A stretch of DNA of 64,000 nt, taken from contig JAKCOZ010000008.1 of NCBI GenBank assembly GCA_022605955.1, positions 37,116,547-37,180,546 of the forward strand. The letters are read 5' to 3'. Position numbers and translations under genes: made by a program. The notes beneath the pieces were generated by a model. It had not been told where the DNA came from and did not search any database. It saw nothing but the letters and a program-made list of their open reading frames with translations. Source of the stretch: Rallus limicola (lineage: Eukaryota > Chordata > Aves > Gruiformes > Rallidae). Shown piece after piece: positions 15,993 through 29,700 of the stretch; position 1 is the first letter of the stretch, and each line of letters begins with the position of its first letter.

Positions 15993-17762
15993 TCACACAA
16001 TGCATCAGAAAACAACCCATGGAACCGCTGCTTTTCCCTCCAAATGTTACATAGGTTAAGTGCTGTTCTGGGTAAATATCCAGTTCCTGGATGTGTTTGG
16101 GAGTTTGCTATTGGGTCTGTTAAACCTTTCTCAAGCACAAAGTGGCCAACAAGCATTATTTAGGTTTCAACCCACAGTACTAAGAGCTACATAAAGTAAA
16201 ATCCAAAGCAATGGGACTATAAAAAGCTGACCATTCAGAAAATTTGACAATTTACCTTCTCCCTTCAAGTACCTGCTGATATCTACAGATGCATTAGAAG
16301 TGGATGTGTACATTTTGTTGTCTACCGCATAACAATGTTGGGTTGGTTATAATACAGGATTAAAATCAGTTCAACCTATTCAACATTCACATTCGACATG
16401 GGAGATGAGAAAATGATCTGAGCTAGCACAAAGGGTCAGTGAAATATCCTGAGGGCTGCTAGAGTATAAGGACAAGTATTCAGGCCAGAGGACTGCAGCG
16501 TATGAAAACACCAGCAGAACTGAACTAAATGGACACACGCTCCAACTACACATGGGACACAAAAGTCAAATTAAAAAAAAATAATAAAATTATGAAATCA
16601 AGGAAGCTGAAGCAGAGCAAGTGGAATTGGGAAGGGCAAGCAGGAAGCATGAAAGGAACAGGATAACAGAGCACAAAGTTCTGGTGAACAACAGCTGTAA
16701 TAGGCTTTAGGAGGAGGATCTACATTCGTTTGTCTGCTAATGACTTATTGTATATTCAGAGCCACGAAACTCCTGCATTATCCTGTCTCTCACAAGCATG
16801 CAGAGATAAATGCCAAATCTAGCAGTTGCTTTAAAGCCAGTATTGCTGCTCACTGGCAGCCCTGTTCTCAACCTGGGGGACAACCGGTTTTCTTTCATAA
16901 ACTTCATGCTAGCAAAGCCAGTGCCAACCCTGCTTTAAGGAAGTCTCAAAAAAACACCCAAAACCCAGCAGGAGGATACTCTGCACCTCATGGTGAGAAT
17001 AAACATGGACATGGAGGTTACTGCCAGGTGAAAGGACTGCAGTTAGCAGCAGTTGTACTAGGAAAAAATACTTGCTGCGTGGGATAAGTGGGAAAAGAAA
17101 GATAAATGATGTACAGCTGTAACAAGTGTTTAATTTAGTGACACCGTGTTAAAACCAAACAGGGAGAATCAACCAAACTGCTACAATTCAATAATGGTAA
17201 AAGCCACGTTTGATAAACAGAGCTTTCAAAAGTTTATGAGGGAGGTGGAAGTGGAGCCACCCGACAATAAAGGGAATTTGTTGTCTCCCTGTTATGGACT
17301 GTGGTCAGTGTGGAGCGTACAGGCGTATGTGGAGTCACGGATACGTGGATGAAAACAAGAAACGAGAACATGAAAAACCTGAATCCCACTTGAAGCAGCC
17401 CCTGGCTGAGTTCAAATTCATCGTTCTTCAGGTTCTAACTGATAAACCTTTGTGCTCCTAAAGTCCTACGGAAGGAGGATTTCCAAATGCTGATTGTTAA
17501 ATGTTTGGAAAATCCTTCTGTATCAGTCCCCACATCTCTCACCCCAATCTCTCCTACAGTAAGCCAAAGGCTTGGTGTAATCCGAAGGAGCTGCCTAGTC
17601 GAGAAAAGAGTCCTCCGGCCACCTTGGGTTACAAACTCCCCACACCTTTTCAATCAGGGAGGAGGCCCTGTAGGGATGCGGACACAGAAGAGCATGATGA
17701 GAGAGGAGACCGCTCCAGTACACGTGGCAGGGCGCATTTCTCGATGCCTAATACCTCACCAA

Positions 17763-17799
17763 GTTTGGCTAGGGTAGAGTTAATTAACTCTAGCCAAAC
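17763..17799. repeat. Inverted repeat with a perfect 18-bp palindromic core
   Basis: The core TAGAGTTAATTAACTCTA at 17774-17791 is its own reverse complement. The outer arms GTTTGGCTAG and its complement ending CCAAAC pair after a 3-nt bulge. The core includes TTAATTAA, a homeodomain-type site. Confidence 0.9.
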
Positions 17800-18049
17800 A
17801 CAGACAAGTACCTGTGGTGTAGAACTAACAGGTAACAAATATATACTGTGTATCTTTAGGGAGTCTTTGCACTAATCCTGAACCAGTTCATCCCAGCATT
17901 TAAGTACTAGGTGACTTGCCAGCATTACAATTCCAGACCTTAAAAGGAATAGAAACAAGCAAGATGCAGTGCTACCGAATCCTCCCATCTCTTATATGCC
18001 ATTAATCCCATCACAGCCGTGAAGCTGGTTGGCCCAAGATGGGCTTAGG

Positions 18050-18485
18050 AGAAATAAACTCCGTGATTCAGCCAGCGTGTCAGTTAAAAGCGAGGTCGAA
18101 ATCCCGTCCTCGCAGCAGTACCTCTGCAAGCTTTGTTTTCCAGAGATGCCGTACAAAGCGCTACCTACGGCAGAGGGACACAAACACCGCTATTCAGGCG
18201 ACTGGAGAGCAATTCAGGAAACACCTCCAGCCACCTCCCGTGGTTGCTCTTTTATACGCCCAAGTCTCCTTTTCCCAAAGGAGAGGCTCCTGCGTTTCAT
18301 CTCCTGACCTTTTCTGCTGTGACCAGCTGACACCGAGACAAAAGCTGCCACGACCTTGCACAGCCCTTCGTGGCTCGGGATCGCAAAGTCTACGTAAGAT
18401 GCCAGTGAGTCTGTCCCGGTACGGCCCCACCGTGGGTTATGAGGGCTGCGGTTCGCTAAGTTAGCTGAAAACTTGGTCATCGCTG
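18050..18485. promoter_or_regulatory. Candidate intronic CpG island
   Basis: I count about 26 CpGs in roughly 440 bp, against an expectation of similar size from base content, so CpG is not depleted here. GC content is clearly above the flanks. Overlapping open frames in all three plus frames (up to 141 codons) are explained by the base composition. It could be an alternative promoter, an enhancer or an unmethylated remnant. There is no TATA-like element that I would trust. Confidence 0.4.
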
Positions 18486-19133
18486 ATGATATGTTACTAA
18501 CACGCAAGGTTGCATCATTCTCTTCATACCCACCAAAGCTTCAGGTTTACTCCCTAAAATCCTCAGATGAGCAGCACAGTTAAAGATGTGTTCAAGAACA
18601 CATTTTCTGCTTAAATATACCGATTTTTTTTTTTTTTTTCTTATGGTAAGCACAGCTGTGAAACAAAGCAGCAAGACCTGCTCCACGTTACCCACAGGGC
18701 AATGCCTGCAGAAGATGAGTAGTGAACACGTACATCCTTAATCATCACACATGTGAACAGGATAATCCTGGCAGCAGAACAAAATTGTTCAGTTTTGCTC
18801 TTCAGAAAAAAAAAAAAAAAAAATTATAGGTTGTGCTATTTAAATCCCTGTGAGCCCAATCACAAAATTTTATTAAACAGTTTTCCACGTTTAACAGTTA
18901 TTCATAGAAAGGTCCACTATAATAGTATTTTAGCACCATCAACCTGTCGAAATCAACCTGCCCAATTACTCCAAACTACATTAATAACACCGGATATTGC
19001 ACTAATTGTGTCCAGTTTCTATGCAGACAAGGTCCCGTGGGGCTAATTTTGCATCCTCGGGGGCAAGCAACTCAGCCAACAACCTGATTTCACTAGGAAT
19101 CCCTCCTCATTACGCAAGTCCAGGCTGTAGAAC

Positions 19134-19182
19134 TTTTTTTTTTTTCTTTTTTGAGGGGGGAAAAAAAAAAAAGAAAAAAAAA
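19134..19182 (+). repeat. T-run/A-run inverted repeat
   Basis: T12-C-T6, then a spacer GAGGGGGG, then A12-G-A9. The arms are complementary and can form a hairpin of about 18 bp. Confidence 0.88.
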
Positions 19183-20104
19183 GGTTAATGGGCCAATCAG
19201 TCATCAATTATTTCCTGGAAGGCCAGGAGACAAAGGGTTAAAGTGCGAAGAACCAGCTGCAACTCATTTCCATTTGGAAGTGATTATCAACAGGAGATGT
19301 CTAAAATGTATCTTCATTATTTGTTTTGCCCCCCTCCTCTTTTTTTTTTTTTTTTGGATAAAGTGGGAAGGGGTGGCTACAATGGGAACTGACCTGAAGC
19401 CCTAAGACTGTGATGATAATGAAACTTTTTTATTTAGAGGACCAGCAGAAGTGGCTGAGCAATCAGTGAATTTTAGGAAAACCACCACACCACTTCCAAG
19501 AAGCTATGTGGTGCCACCATTGAATGCTGCATGTGCTGCCTTCGCCTTGATCTTTTTAGAGTTGCTGCATTTAACCCAAGTTGCCATTTCTTATGCTCAG
19601 TGGAAAGACATCGCTCCAAGCCCACCTGTTTATGGCAAACGAGATCCCATTTCTCAGAAGCAAAGGACTGTGCAGGGGAAAACAAACATTTCAGCATGGT
19701 CTCACTGCATTCCTGTACCAATGCCTGTGTTTATGGTACCTAGCAGAGATCAGGTTTAGAGAACTACGCGGAAAATAACTACAGGATACAATTAGTCCAC
19801 AACTTCTTCCAGAGAACTCAATTAAGTCTACTAAAATGCAGGGAAAACACATGTCCTAAAGGACTTACACCTTCTGGTATCCCCAAAGAGTGGTTCTAAA
19901 TGGTATCTATTGGTTTGTTCCCAATTTTCACTTCCCACATCTTTCATTCTCATTCTTAAGAACAGCATAAATAGCCACTGACACCTCACACCAGAGGTGG
20001 GTAACCATAAGCACAGTTTGAAGTATACAGAAGACAAGGACTCCTTTCTGCCAGGAACTCTTGAATCAGAAATAACACCCACCCCAAAAGTTTGCTGCTT
20101 TTTT

Positions 20105-20135
20105 AAAAAAAAAAAAAAAAAAAAAAAATTTTTTT
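20105..20135 (+). repeat. A-run followed directly by T-run
   Basis: Twenty-four As are followed by seven Ts, and six Ts precede the As. The junction is self-complementary. Confidence 0.9.
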
Positions 20136-21580
20136 CCATGGGTATAAAACAAAGACTTGTCAGGCTTAAGGCAATTCTCAAAATATTTTGCCAGCCTCAG
20201 AAAAAATACCTGGACCTTCTGGCTTCCCAGCCAACCAGCCTCTTTCACGAGGTGGCGGATTGTGTGTTTGCATCTTTGTGGTTGTCATCAGAGGATCCTG
20301 GTGCTGCCGCTAATTAACAGCAACTTGCTGTGCATGGCTGGTGGATGATGCCACTCACACGGAAACCAGAAGTCAAGTGTGGAACCGAAAGATTCTCAGT
20401 GGCGTATTTCAAACACCTGTGAAGCATCTTCAAGAGTTGAGGAGGTTACAGCTTGAAACCTAGTCAAGCCTGCCTCAAGTAACACTGAGACCTATTTAAA
20501 CTCCCTTATCACGCCCTCCTCCCTCTCTAAAAAACTCTTGCGCTCAAGCACCATTCCTTAATAACCCTTCATCTTGTCAAAGGGATGAGAATGAAGCACC
20601 ACCGAGGTGCCCTAGCAACCAACATCAGATGTTTACAATATACAATTTGTTTACAACAAAGGCGCGTGTTATTTACGCACTCTACAATGCTAACCGTCGT
20701 TGCCTTTTGCCACTTGGTGTAAATTATCCCTGTAAGTTGGAAGATAAGTATGTTTATTAGCAGTCTCAATTAAGGAAATATTTGTGCCATGTCCCACTGG
20801 GCATGACTATGCTAATACTTCTCTCCCCTTTCCAAACCCAGTGTCTAAATCTAATTAGTTTTGAAAATCAACCCTATCAGGACAATATAGCTCTGCCATC
20901 GGTTGCCCACAGCTCTTGATAAAGGTTGTGTTCCACTGGAAGAATATTTCAGCAGTGCTGTTTTATGTCGTGAGTGACAAACTGGTGATGAAAGGCCGGT
21001 TTCTAGCTCAAGGGATTAAGCCCCCCGCTCCCGCCATATGTACTTGTTTTATTTGGATGCCAAGTCAACGCGGTTTGATGAAATCCATTAAGACATTTTC
21101 AAACTCTGTTCACACAGAAGGAGAGTCTATACTCACACTGGGTGTTTCCTCAGATGTCTCAAGCCTGCTGTTTACTTTTCAAATCATGCGCGTTACAAAG
21201 CTGGCTTAACTGAGAGGTGTTACAAAGCCGAGTCTGTTGGGCTGAGCTTATCTTGGGTGCCCTGAGTGGCCCCCACCTCCACCTGCCACGCTTGGCAAAA
21301 GCGAACTTTCTGCCTAGGCACAGCAACCATGGCAGCAATGGCATCACTGACTTTTAATCAAAGGGCAGTTGGGGAGTTGATGAATATGCAGCAGAAAAGT
21401 TTTCCCTGAGAATAGGGCAGCTTGGAGGCAGCAGTAACACGTCATGTATGCAGCTATGAAGGGTGGAAAAATGAAGATTTACTATCTTTATGCAGGTCAA
21501 ACCCTGCAGAGCATAGCCGTTTCATTTCGCAAAGGTCCTCCTGTATGCTGTGCTGCCAAATATGTTGATACAGGAAAAAT

Positions 21581-21742
21581 TCACAGACTTGTAGGGGTTG
21601 AAAGGGACCTCCAGAGATCATCAAGTCCAACCACCCCTCACCAAAGCAGTGTCCCTAGGACAGGTCACACAGGTCGGCATCCAGATGGGTCTTGAATATC
21701 TCCAGAAAAGGAGACTCCACAACCCCCCAGGCAGCCTATTCC
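21581..21742 (-). mobile_element. CR1 LINE fragment, 3' end
   Basis: The plus strand starts TCACAGACTTGTAGGGGTTG, followed by AAAGGGACCTCCAGAGATCA and TCAAGTCCAACC, and ends CAGGCAGCCTATTCCAG. This is the reverse complement of the familiar avian CR1 3' end, so the element lies on the minus strand, sense with AGAP1. About 160 bp remain. It is moderately diverged and 5'-truncated. Confidence 0.9.
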
Positions 21743-23941
21743 AGTTTTCTGTATTTTGACAATCTTCCTATGATAGCAGGTACAGCCTGTTTTAAAGTCA
21801 GAGTGGGGCCTGGTTTAAGTGTAATGCCCTGGTATTACATAGTTCCCCTCTAGAAAAGCAAAGGATCACCTCAAGTCTGGCTGCCTGCTATAAGGAGCAG
21901 GTGGGACTTTTTCAGTTGCCAGTGGCTATAGAAAAAAAAGCTATCATCTGAAAACAAAGAGTTTTGGGCAAACTCTAAAATAAAAGAAAGTAAAATCTCT
22001 TGCAATCATATGAAACCAATGGAGGAACGGCAGAGGACACAGTTGTACAGTGTCTTGCTTCTCTCCACTCTGAGAAGCTGGAGTTCTTCAGCTGGGACCT
22101 TGCACCCAGCCACCTCCATGAAGACCCTTTCTCCCTCCTCTGTGACCAGACATGTCAATAACACAGAAGTTTTGCTATCAAAAGGCCAAGGAGAGGAACC
22201 ACACTCAAGGAAAACTCTCAGCTTTGCATGATGCAAAGCAAAATGTGTCCCTTGTGTAAGCATAGGAGACCCACCACGCTGAGGACCATCTTCTGCCCAG
22301 CAACTACAAAACTGTTCCAGTACCTCAGCTGCAAATGTCTCCATCTTAATGTATAGCTGGCAGCATACAGAAGTCCTAAATAACAGGACCAAGGTTAAAA
22401 ATCTTTCAAATGCAGGGCTGTACCTGACAGGAATACCTCCAGTCTGGAAAAAGATCTAAGTGCAATTGAGCAAGCATGCGCTAAGGAGTAAAGCAGATTT
22501 GTTATTCTGGACTGTCATTTCCTATCATCGTTCTCTTTTTTTGAAGGTGTAATTATCTAAACATGTGGCTTTTAATACTTACAATGCTCATTAACTCGAC
22601 ATTTGCATGTCTCATCATTACAGCGTTCATACAAAGGCTTCAGGTACCCGCTCAAAGACACAAAGTTATGGAGAACATTGCATGTTCAGGCTTTAGTGGG
22701 GACAGTAATTCCAAAATAAGAGATAAATTCACTTCATTCCAGAATTTAATTTCAATGATGCATCTCAAAACTCCTTGGACCATGGCCATCAGGAACATGC
22801 TCCCATACGCTTAATCCAAGGTACCTTTGATACTTAGTTTGATCAGTAAGATAAAAGATTCCTCAAACTAGACAGGGCCTAAAAAAATGAAATCCTTGTC
22901 TATAAAACACAAAGGGATTCTTTATACTTCCCTCCCCGTTGCAATCTACTAACAGGTAGATAGAACATCACAAGCTTCTCGAGCAGTAAACCTCTAACAA
23001 CAAAAATTCCTGCACACTGATTAGAAGAAAAATCTGGCTGGGAGATGAAAACCAGCAAATCCATACAAAATTACAAACCATTAAAAAGTATCTAGTTAGT
23101 TTCATATCAGATTGGGAAAAAAACCCCAACCAAACCCCAATTCCTCCCCCACCCCCCCTCAAAATTCTTAATGCCCACCAATCATTTTTATCTCATTTCA
23201 TATTCACGCTTGATAACTGAAAAGGTAACACAGAAGGATCAAATCAAGACAGATTTGCAAGGTAACAATTTTACATTTACACTGAAAAAGAACACAAAAT
23301 GATAAATTAAAAAAAAAAAAAAAAAGAAAAAGCTTCCCATACAAGTAGAATCCCACTTTTGCTCCCTGTGTACATACACTTTGTTTGGTGGTGAGAGCAA
23401 GGCATCCAACAGCAACACAGCCATAATTGTGTAAAAAAAGAAGAAGAAAAGGACGGTGATATAAATCACCAAAGGTTAATGATCAGGATGTGAACAGAGG
23501 GACTTGTTTACAGAAATAGCATACAATTTAAAATTTACAAGAGATTTAATGCCACCGCTTGGCAATCACTAAAATCAACAGCCCAGAAAACAGTGACATT
23601 AAGAAAAATATTACAGTTATAATCATTCCAAAATAAGTCAATTAGTGTTAGGGCATGCGCTTGCGATTACTTGACCCATTTGGTTCGCACTTAAGTGAAG
23701 AAGGGGGGAAAAAAAAAAATTATCCCCCCCCCTTACACCAAGATTACTGAGTTGTGACCTATTTTGCATTCCCTGTTTCCTACACCGTCCCTCTTCCATG
23801 CTGTCGGAGGTAGTGGCAGAGGGTTTTTTCCTTCCCCCCTTGCCTGGCTCCCAAGTAATTCTGACCTTTGACATTTCTAATAATAAAAAAAAATATTAAA
23901 AAAAAAAAGAAAGAAGCTTATAATTGTGTTGTTCAAATGAA

Positions 23942-23969
23942 GGGGTGGGGGTGGGGGGGCGAGGAGGGG
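23942..23969 (+). repeat. G-quadruplex-type motif
   Basis: Four G-runs of 4, 5, 7 and 4 with loops T, T and CGAGGA. It lies on the strand opposite to the AGAP1 transcript, so it could form in DNA but not in AGAP1 pre-mRNA. Confidence 0.85.
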
Positions 23970-24332
23970 AAAATAAAATTCAATGTGCTATTATACAAAA
24001 GCCATGACGGCTGTCTTTGGTGGAAAAAAAGCAATGTAAGTCAATTTGTGAACTTTGGCACCAGGTGACCTTTAGAAATACAACAATATACAGAATTTAC
24101 AAGCAAGAGTAGCACATGCAAATGACCCGGCACTGTCTCGCCTTTGGATTAGAGCTGCAAAGAGCATTATGGAGAAGGCTTGCACAAAACAAATTAAGAC
24201 TGTTACTTAAATGTCACGGCACACTATTGTATTTGGCTACAGATCATTACACCTGATACTAACACTTTTAAAAACTGTAATAACTTGGGAAATATTACAT
24301 TGAGTGCCCACATGTAGAAAGGGAAAAAAATA

Positions 24333-24352
24333 ATATATATATATATATATAT
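24333..24352 (+). repeat. AT dinucleotide microsatellite
   Basis: An uninterrupted (AT)n run of ten units, flanked by A-rich sequence. Confidence 0.95.
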
Positions 24353-24752
24353 AAAAATAAATAAAAGAAGAAAATGGGTTCCTGAAGTAATTTAAACATC
24401 ACCACTCCACGACTAGAGGGAAAGGTCAAAATTTAAGTAAGCTGAAAGGAACATGAATGGCAAAATAAAAGGCACAAACAAAAAAGATGAAAAGACCAAC
24501 CGGAATGACTCTGCAAACACAAGATGAAAGCACGCATGCTTTGGGCAAATTTGATTTCCATGCCCGCACTGGGTAAGGGAGAGACGCAAGGAGGAGGATT
24601 TTTGGAAAAGCGGGTTCAAAAAAGGGGTAATAGAGGAGGTGTTCATCTAAAACGGGTGGGTTTGTTACCTTCGGTGTTGGTGCTGCTGCTGCTGTATATA
24701 TTTCGCAGGCTACCAACACGGTTTAGTTTCCAAGCTTTGCGTTTGGCTGCGT

Positions 24753-24858
24753 CCAGAGAGCGGAAGGGGAAGAGAAAAAAAAAAAAAAAGAGAATAAAAA
24801 TAAAGAAAAAGGAGGGGAGGGGGAGAAAAATAAAATGAAAAAGAGGAAGAAAAGAAAC
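24753..24858 (+). repeat. Polypurine tract of about 100 bp
   Basis: Almost uninterrupted A and G on the plus strand with only scattered T. In the AGAP1 pre-mRNA it reads as a long pyrimidine tract. Confidence 0.85.
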
Positions 24859-25444
24859 ATCAAAATAGCATGTGAAGTAAAATACAAGCACAAGCCTGTT
24901 AACACGTGAGAGCTACACACAGAAAACACACACTGGACTATATGGCCTCTCCCATCCACGGACAATACGGAAAGCCTCTTATCGAGAGCGATTTTTTTAT
25001 GTCTCTACAACATGACACGATTTGACAAGATTAAATGGATCTGCTATTGGAAGAGACAAAAACAGACCAGCAGAAGTACAAAAAAACGCAGGAAGCATTT
25101 GGTCAGAACATACACAACTAGACAAAGCAGCTACTGTAAAACGTGATTGAATTAACAACAAAACACAGCAAAAGGGAAAAGCTCCTGTTCCGCCAAAAGC
25201 TGGTGCTGACCACTCGGTGCCCATAGTTCATCTTTAAACCACATTTTTATGTCAGCACTATTAGAAGTTGAGGTGATGATGTAATGGCTTTTAAATCCTC
25301 CTAACAACAAAGCACGTTATTTCTAGCACTGAGCTTAGAGGCACTGCTTAATTATTTTGAAGATTGCCAAGTAGACATTGATGCAATTGATGTTTGTGGT
25401 CCTCAGGCAAATCACTGCAAAATCAAAGTGTTTATTTGGAAAGT

Positions 25445-25474
25445 TAAAATAAATAAATAAATCAATAAATAAAT
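25445..25474 (+). repeat. ATAA tetranucleotide repeat
   Basis: About seven AAAT/ATAA units with a single C interruption. Confidence 0.9.
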
Positions 25475-26683
25475 CTTTATATAAGAGGCACCACCCTGGC
25501 TTTATTAGAATTGCCCCAAACTTTGCGATTTTGTGAGTTCCCAGCTGCCGCTTCACAATTAGCAGAAAATATTGCTCAAAAGCACTCCATTCCCTGCTCG
25601 TTAGGAAAAAGCACATTTTCACGTTCTTTAAAATCGACATGTTTTGCCTCAAGAGCAAATTCACAGCGTGAGAAGTACGTTCAATCAACACTATGTTTAG
25701 CCTTGAGTTTCAGCAGACAGGAACCGTATGAAACATCTGAGTATAGCACGACACTGCTGGCACCTAACGGTGATGGAAGGACCTGATGGCCCTTCTTCTA
25801 CACCCATGGACATCCCCATATCCCAGAAGAGAGCCACCCATCTGCTAAAAGCAGTATCTCTACAGGCTTTCTAACCTACCTAGTCAAGAAATGATGACTC
25901 AGCACTGCCTGGCATGTAACTGCTGTAAAATCTGTTTTATAGGGGTGAGGGAAAGATCGATGGGGTCTGTGGCACGTGGAAGAGCATCCAGACATTTCTC
26001 ATAAGCCACCGTTTTCAGCAGGTCACCCAGCTCTCCTGCCCACAGACAGTGGAGAGCCTTGAGTTTGGGTGTGAGACTTCTAAAAAGGAACAACATCAGT
26101 TACATTAATGACGATTCATTTCTAGGCGGCATTTGAGAACTGAACTCCCATTCATCTCAGTCTGTTACGAAGAAACTCACATGGTAAATTTGGAGTAAGA
26201 CCATTTTCCCTCTCACTGCACATGCTCCTCACTCTCTAGCATGACACCAACGTCACAAAATCTTAGTGAGAACCATGATACAACCATTGAAAAATCTTCT
26301 TTCTGTGTTTACAAGAGAACTTTTATCATGTCCCGCAAAACTCAGGCCAAACAGCTGCTTCCACAGAAAAGGAACGGCGAGGAGAAGTCATTCCAACATT
26401 TAACAAAAAGCTTCATTTTCAGCTAAAGAGCTAAAGCTGGAAGAGAAATGCCTGAACCCCCTGGACTGTTAAGCTATATACTGTTTTAATAAAGTCATCT
26501 GCGGGCCTTAATGCTACATGCGTGAAGGGAGGACTGGATGCCTGAGCGACATACTTCAGAATTGGGCTTGCTGAAATTAAAATAGATGTTATTTGGAAGA
26601 TTAAGTTAGCTCTATTTAGAAATTATCAATCTAGAAGTTTAAAAAATCTAAAAATATCTTTGTTGGGTGCATCCTCCAATGTG

Positions 26684-26704
26684 AAAAAAAAAAAAAAAAA
26701 AAAA
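26684..26704 (+). repeat. Poly-A run (21 A)
   Basis: Uninterrupted A-run in AT-rich intron sequence. Confidence 0.93.
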
Positions 26705-29700
26705 TTTTCAGTTTTAAGACCTGCTTACCAAGTCCCAGCACCTAGAGAGGCGCAATTTTGCAGCAGAAAACAAGTTTTTCCTGAGAAACATTTACATATA
26801 AATAGGCAAAATCGAGGTTTGGCACCCCTCCGGAAAGGAAGACTGTCTCCAGTACACAAAGACCCTTTCCCAGCCCCTTTTCATTTTTCAGACTTTAATG
26901 GCACGTTACAGTACGGCCGTAAGAGAAGGAAGTGAGCTTGCAGCTCAGTTTTCTATTAACCTATTGATGAAATAATCCATTTTAACGTGTTCAGTGTCAT
27001 GCCTTTTTATTCTCTTTAAACAAATGGACTCTTCTGCGCTGATGCTGAGGTCCCGATACATCCCAGTGTGTCCTTTAGCATCGATTAGGCTCCAGCTTGC
27101 TTCCTCATCGTACTCTGCTGTCACTGAAGATTCAATAACATTATCAGTGGCAGGCTTCCGACATTGCCAAGCCCAGCCTCCACGGGGTGAATGATGTGTG
27201 TGCCATCCTATCCTGCCTGCCTTCAAAATTACACACTGTTTACGTGCTGCAACCTACCAGTTAAGGCCTTAACAGGCACCGGAATTCATTATATGCCTGG
27301 TTTGTCTTTGACTTCCATCCCAGGATATTCAGCCTGTCTGGTGTAGGTTCACCCACCAGTTTGAAAGTTAATTCAACAAAAGCTCTTGTTGCCAACTCAG
27401 GATATAAGTATATCTATGTATATACAGCATATATACACTTAAACAAACAAACTCTAACTGGTTTTCATTAAATAGCTATTTAGCAGCAAACAAAGCTCCC
27501 TAATTAGAAAGATCTTTTGGATAGATTGATATGAAGTATTTTCTGGAAGCCTGTTTTCATCAAAAAAGCTACTAAGAACTGCCTCTTAACTAGAGATACT
27601 GGAAAAAGCCAGACACAACACACCTCTCAAATGTCCAAAATGACATTAACTACTCCCCAGAAGACACTGGGTGTTTAATTTAGCTTGTACCAAAACATCA
27701 AACAGCATTCTGCCTAGTGTGTTGTGCCACCCCAATATGAACAGCTAAAGTATTTTAATAAGGTTTCAAGAACATCTTTTATTAACTTTGATGCTTGCCC
27801 TGATCCCTGGCTTCACTGCTGACAGAAAAACAACGTCTTGCAGCAATCAAAACAGTTCCCCCATCCCAAACAGTATGTAGACACGGAGGTAGCAACACAT
27901 TTTCTGTCCTTAACCAACATCATTAACTCCAGAAATTTAGATTGCCAAGATTAAACTCCTACCTTTGGTCGGGAGATTAACTTATGCATCCTAACGCAAG
28001 GACGGACCAGCACAAGAAGACATTATTGGGCACCCAACAGCGTAGAGCTCGGTTTTTAACAAACCCAGAAACCAGCACTGGGATCATTGTGACCTTTGAC
28101 TTTTCACAAGCCTTCACCTGGCCATTCCTTCCAGTAGTGAGAAGAAATCACAGAGCACCCAACCATGACAGCTTTGACTCTTGAAGCCCAAGTAACGTTA
28201 TTTGGCTTTATCTTTTTTTTTTCTTTAGGTAAAGGGTTAAAACAGTTTCTTGAGTTCCTGCAAAGAAGCTGCTTTCAGTTGCATCATCTGTAAAGGGATG
28301 GATCACTTGAGTGGTGCATACTTACTGGGGTGTTTGCTCAGATGTACCAGTTGAGGACTTGGAGTCTACCACACCGATTTGTAAGGAAGAAAGAATGATA
28401 CGCTTCTATGTAAGTCAAGTGTTACAACAGACCATCTGTATATTAATTTTTAAAATAGCAAAAGCTACTCCTTTGGTAGCACATAGGTCAGCAATTGTTC
28501 AATCCTAACAGAAAAATACTTACTGGGTAGCAGAAAGCTTCCAGATACTGTACAAGAACTACCCACTATCTAAACAGACATGTCAGCTTGGCCCTAGAAA
28601 GTCACACACCAACCTGAAGAGTAAATTTTCCCCTCTCAGTAATGTAGAAATTAAAAAATCATTCTGTTCTTCCACCAAAACACCACTTACAGTGCCTGGC
28701 AATGCTCCTACGTCTCTGAAAACAAGTAATTCCTGGGTTTGCATATGCCTGACAAAGCAGCAGCTGCTTGCTTTTTTAATCAAAGTGCCTTTAAAAAAAA
28801 AAAAAGTCATCCTAAATTTCATTAAAATTTTGATGGCAAATGAAGAATGTGAGCAATTGCAAACTTGCTGGGGCAAAACTACGCATTTCCCGCCTCTGGG
28901 AGGGAGGACTGGATGAGCCATCAAAGGTGTATTACAGGTACATAACCACAGCCTCTCCAGAAGCTGTCCCACTTTCCTCCTTCACTCCTCTCTACTTCCC
29001 TTATCCAAGATGTTCTTGTAACTTTTTACATTTTTAATTAGCTTTGTTTTTCAGAGATATGTGAAACATGGTAGCTCAGACTTTTAGAAAGCACCCTGCT
29101 TCCTCTCCATCTAACCACCACACAAATAAGACAAAACACTTGTAGTTCATTCAGGCCTCATCTATCAGCTGTTATAAACAAACAGTATTTCCCAGGCATT
29201 ATCCATGTCCTTCATTTTGCCTCGAGAATTCACAGGAGCCCTGGCTAGGACAGACCAGGAGTCGAGCCTGGTCTTCAGCACCATCAGACCCTGCACTGAA
29301 TTAACATGCAGGAGAAGAAATATTCTGAACTTTTGCTTAAGCCACTTAGAAAAGTGTCCTTTTGCATAATTTCTATCAGCAAACGCAGCCCAGCAAAGCA
29401 GTAGGCCGAAATGCATAGTTATTTGACACTTCACAAGGGCTGACCTGCTGAGGGTGCAAAACAAACTCCCTGCCACAGAAGGGTGAGGAGATGCAACCAC
29501 CTAGAGTGATACGGGCACTAGAGAACGGCCCATAGAGACTGCAATTTCTAAAACCACTGGTTGAAAATGAGTAATTACTGGAGGCAAAGGAGCATTGCAG
29601 CTCACCAAGCAACGTTCTGGGCACCTAACGACGGAAGGAAACTGCTAATGGTGCAGGACTTCAGGAGTTGATTTGGTTTAAAAAACTCATCTTTCCAGAA

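Noticed and set aside
18039..18464. 141-codon plus-strand frame in the CpG-dense segment
   Set aside because: Other plus frames are also open over parts of this segment. GC-rich sequence is poor in stop codons, so this is a composition effect.
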